From the NCBI GenBank assembly GCA_945965245.1, contig CAMFNC010000156.1:1-7576 (forward strand): DNA of 7,576 bases. Direction: 5' to 3'. The position numbers and the translations under genes are program-made. The DNA is from an uncultured Porphyromonas sp. GTDB taxonomy: Bacteria > Bacteroidota > Bacteroidia > Bacteroidales > Porphyromonadaceae. Of this stretch, positions 7,241 through 7,576 are shown in pieces (position 1 is the first letter of the stretch; each line of letters opens with the position of its first letter). The notes under the pieces are model-generated. The model ran no database searches and was not told the origin of the DNA. It worked only from the letters and a program-made list of their open reading frames with translations.

Positions 7241-7269
7241 TAAAATGCGTGGATAATACAAGCATTTTA
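7241..7269. repeat. 8-bp inverted repeat after the terminator
   Basis: TAAAATGC (7241-7248) and GCATTTTA (7262-7269) are perfect inverted copies with a 13-base spacer, the same spacer length as the terminator just upstream. There is no long T run after it, so it is a weak second terminator at best. It could instead be a protein-binding site upstream of the next promoter, about 35 bases before the -7 box. Confidence 0.45.
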
Positions 7270-7304
7270 CCTGCATAGTACAAGTCCGGAGCATAAGATT
7301 ATAC

Positions 7305-7312
7305 TAAATTTG
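7305..7312 (+). promoter_or_regulatory. Bacteroidota -7 promoter box for the exported-protein gene
   Basis: TAAATTTG matches TAnnTTTG exactly. No clear -33 TTTG is present about 20 bases upstream. A start near 7318-7320 would give a leader of about 73 bases that contains the inverted repeat at 7335-7367. Confidence 0.5.
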
Positions 7313-7334
7313 CCATTGTAAACATATAAAATCT

Positions 7335-7367
7335 ATCGGATATGAAATCAAGTCGTTCATATCTGAT
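7335..7367 (+). repeat. 12-bp imperfect inverted repeat in the leader of the exported-protein gene
   Basis: The left arm ATCGGATATGAA (7335-7346) and right arm TTCATATCTGAT (7356-7367) are inverted copies matching at 11 of 12 positions; the mismatch can form a G-U pair in RNA. The spacer is 9 bases. No T run follows, so it is not an ordinary terminator. It lies between the -7 box and the ATG, so it could be an operator for a dimeric repressor or an RNA hairpin affecting translation. Confidence 0.6.
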
Positions 7368-7404
7368 AAATTCATTAAAAGCATCGCTGTCATGGAAAAA
7401 ATAA
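7342..7404 (+). other. Possible 20-codon upstream ORF overlapping the next start
   Basis: An ATG inside the left arm of the inverted repeat opens a 20-residue frame (MKSSRSYLINSLKASLSWKK) that stops at 7402-7404, 11 bases beyond the first base of the next gene's ATG and in a different frame. It is basic and matches no family I know. It may be chance; it is listed because its start would be hidden by the hairpin and its stop overlaps the start of the main gene. Confidence 0.2.
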
Positions 7405-7576
7405 TCTTGTGGGGAGTAATGCTGATAGCATTTATAACCTCATCATTCGCACAATCGGTACAATTGCCAATCGAACTCAAAGATGGACTTTCTGCCCAAG
7501 AAATCAAAAGCGTGGAGCAAAACATCCTACAAAAACAGAAAATCTTGCGTGATGAATTAAACGAGTATGCAAATAC
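7392..7576 (+). CDS. Exported protein of unknown function, N-terminal part only
   Basis: The frame opens with ATG at 7392 and is still open at the window end, giving 61 codons. Residues 1-20 form a signal peptide: a short charged start (MEK), a hydrophobic core (IILWGVMLIAFIT) and a cleavage motif SSFA before Gln21. The mature part begins QSVQLPIELK. From about residue 34 it becomes polar and helical (AQEIKSVEQNILQKQK), which could be a coiled coil. I do not recognise the family from this fragment. The terminator at 7190-7226 and the -7 box at 7305 indicate its own transcription unit. An open frame on the opposite strand (7304-7525) lacks a signal peptide or family features and is treated as a shadow. 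Confidence 0.75.
   Translation, partial: MEKIILWGVMLIAFITSSFAQSVQLPIELKDGLSAQEIKSVEQNILQKQKILRDELNEYAN

Noticed and set aside
1..7576. Mobile element, CRISPR array, phage genes, tRNA or rRNA
   Set aside because: No transposase, integrase, long terminal repeats, regularly spaced repeats or cloverleaf-like RNA sequences were seen; the gene content looks like ordinary chromosomal core.

Overview
The window looks like a chromosomal segment from a member of the Bacteroidota, most likely Bacteroidales and probably Porphyromonas or a close relative. Three things point there. The promoters carry the Bacteroidota -7 box TAnnTTTG and the starts lack Shine-Dalgarno sequences. The glycogen synthase is of the GT3 type that Bacteroidales use. 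The gene order (DtxR-type regulator, second feoB, glycogen synthase) is the one I recall from Porphyromonas gingivalis (PG1044-PG1043-PG1042). That last point is from memory and was not searched; I do not assign a species.

Layout. Positions 1-2017 are a minus-strand gene, cut by the window edge, for a probable lipoprotein with a bacterial Ig-like (Big_5) domain. Positions 2018-2367 are a divergent intergenic region with one promoter-like box near each end. Positions 2368-7167 are a compact plus-strand operon of three genes: a DtxR/MntR-type metal regulator with an N-terminal membrane helix and two C-terminal FeoA-type domains; a FeoB GTPase transporter overlapping it by ATGA; and a GT3 glycogen synthase 10 bases further on. 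A strong intrinsic terminator follows at 7190-7226. Positions 7227-7391 hold a second hairpin, a -7 box and a long imperfect inverted repeat. At 7392 a new plus-strand gene starts for a small exported protein that runs off the right edge.

How the genes fit together. FeoB is the inner-membrane metal permease and normally needs the small protein FeoA. Here FeoA is not a separate gene: it forms the C-terminus of the metal-sensing repressor, which also has a membrane anchor. Sensor, transporter partner and transporter are therefore made from one translationally coupled unit. The FeoB has a variant core motif (CNGRWP), and the regulator has Asp46 where MntR has its Asp8 manganese ligand. Together with what I recall of P. 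gingivalis FeoB2, this suggests manganese rather than ferrous iron as the main substrate. Why a glycogen synthase sits at the end of the operon is not explained by the sequence.

The most interesting feature is the predicted membrane-tethered DtxR-FeoA-FeoA fusion next to its own transporter. Individual parts of this arrangement are known, but the whole could be a one-protein device linking metal sensing, promoter control and transporter gating.
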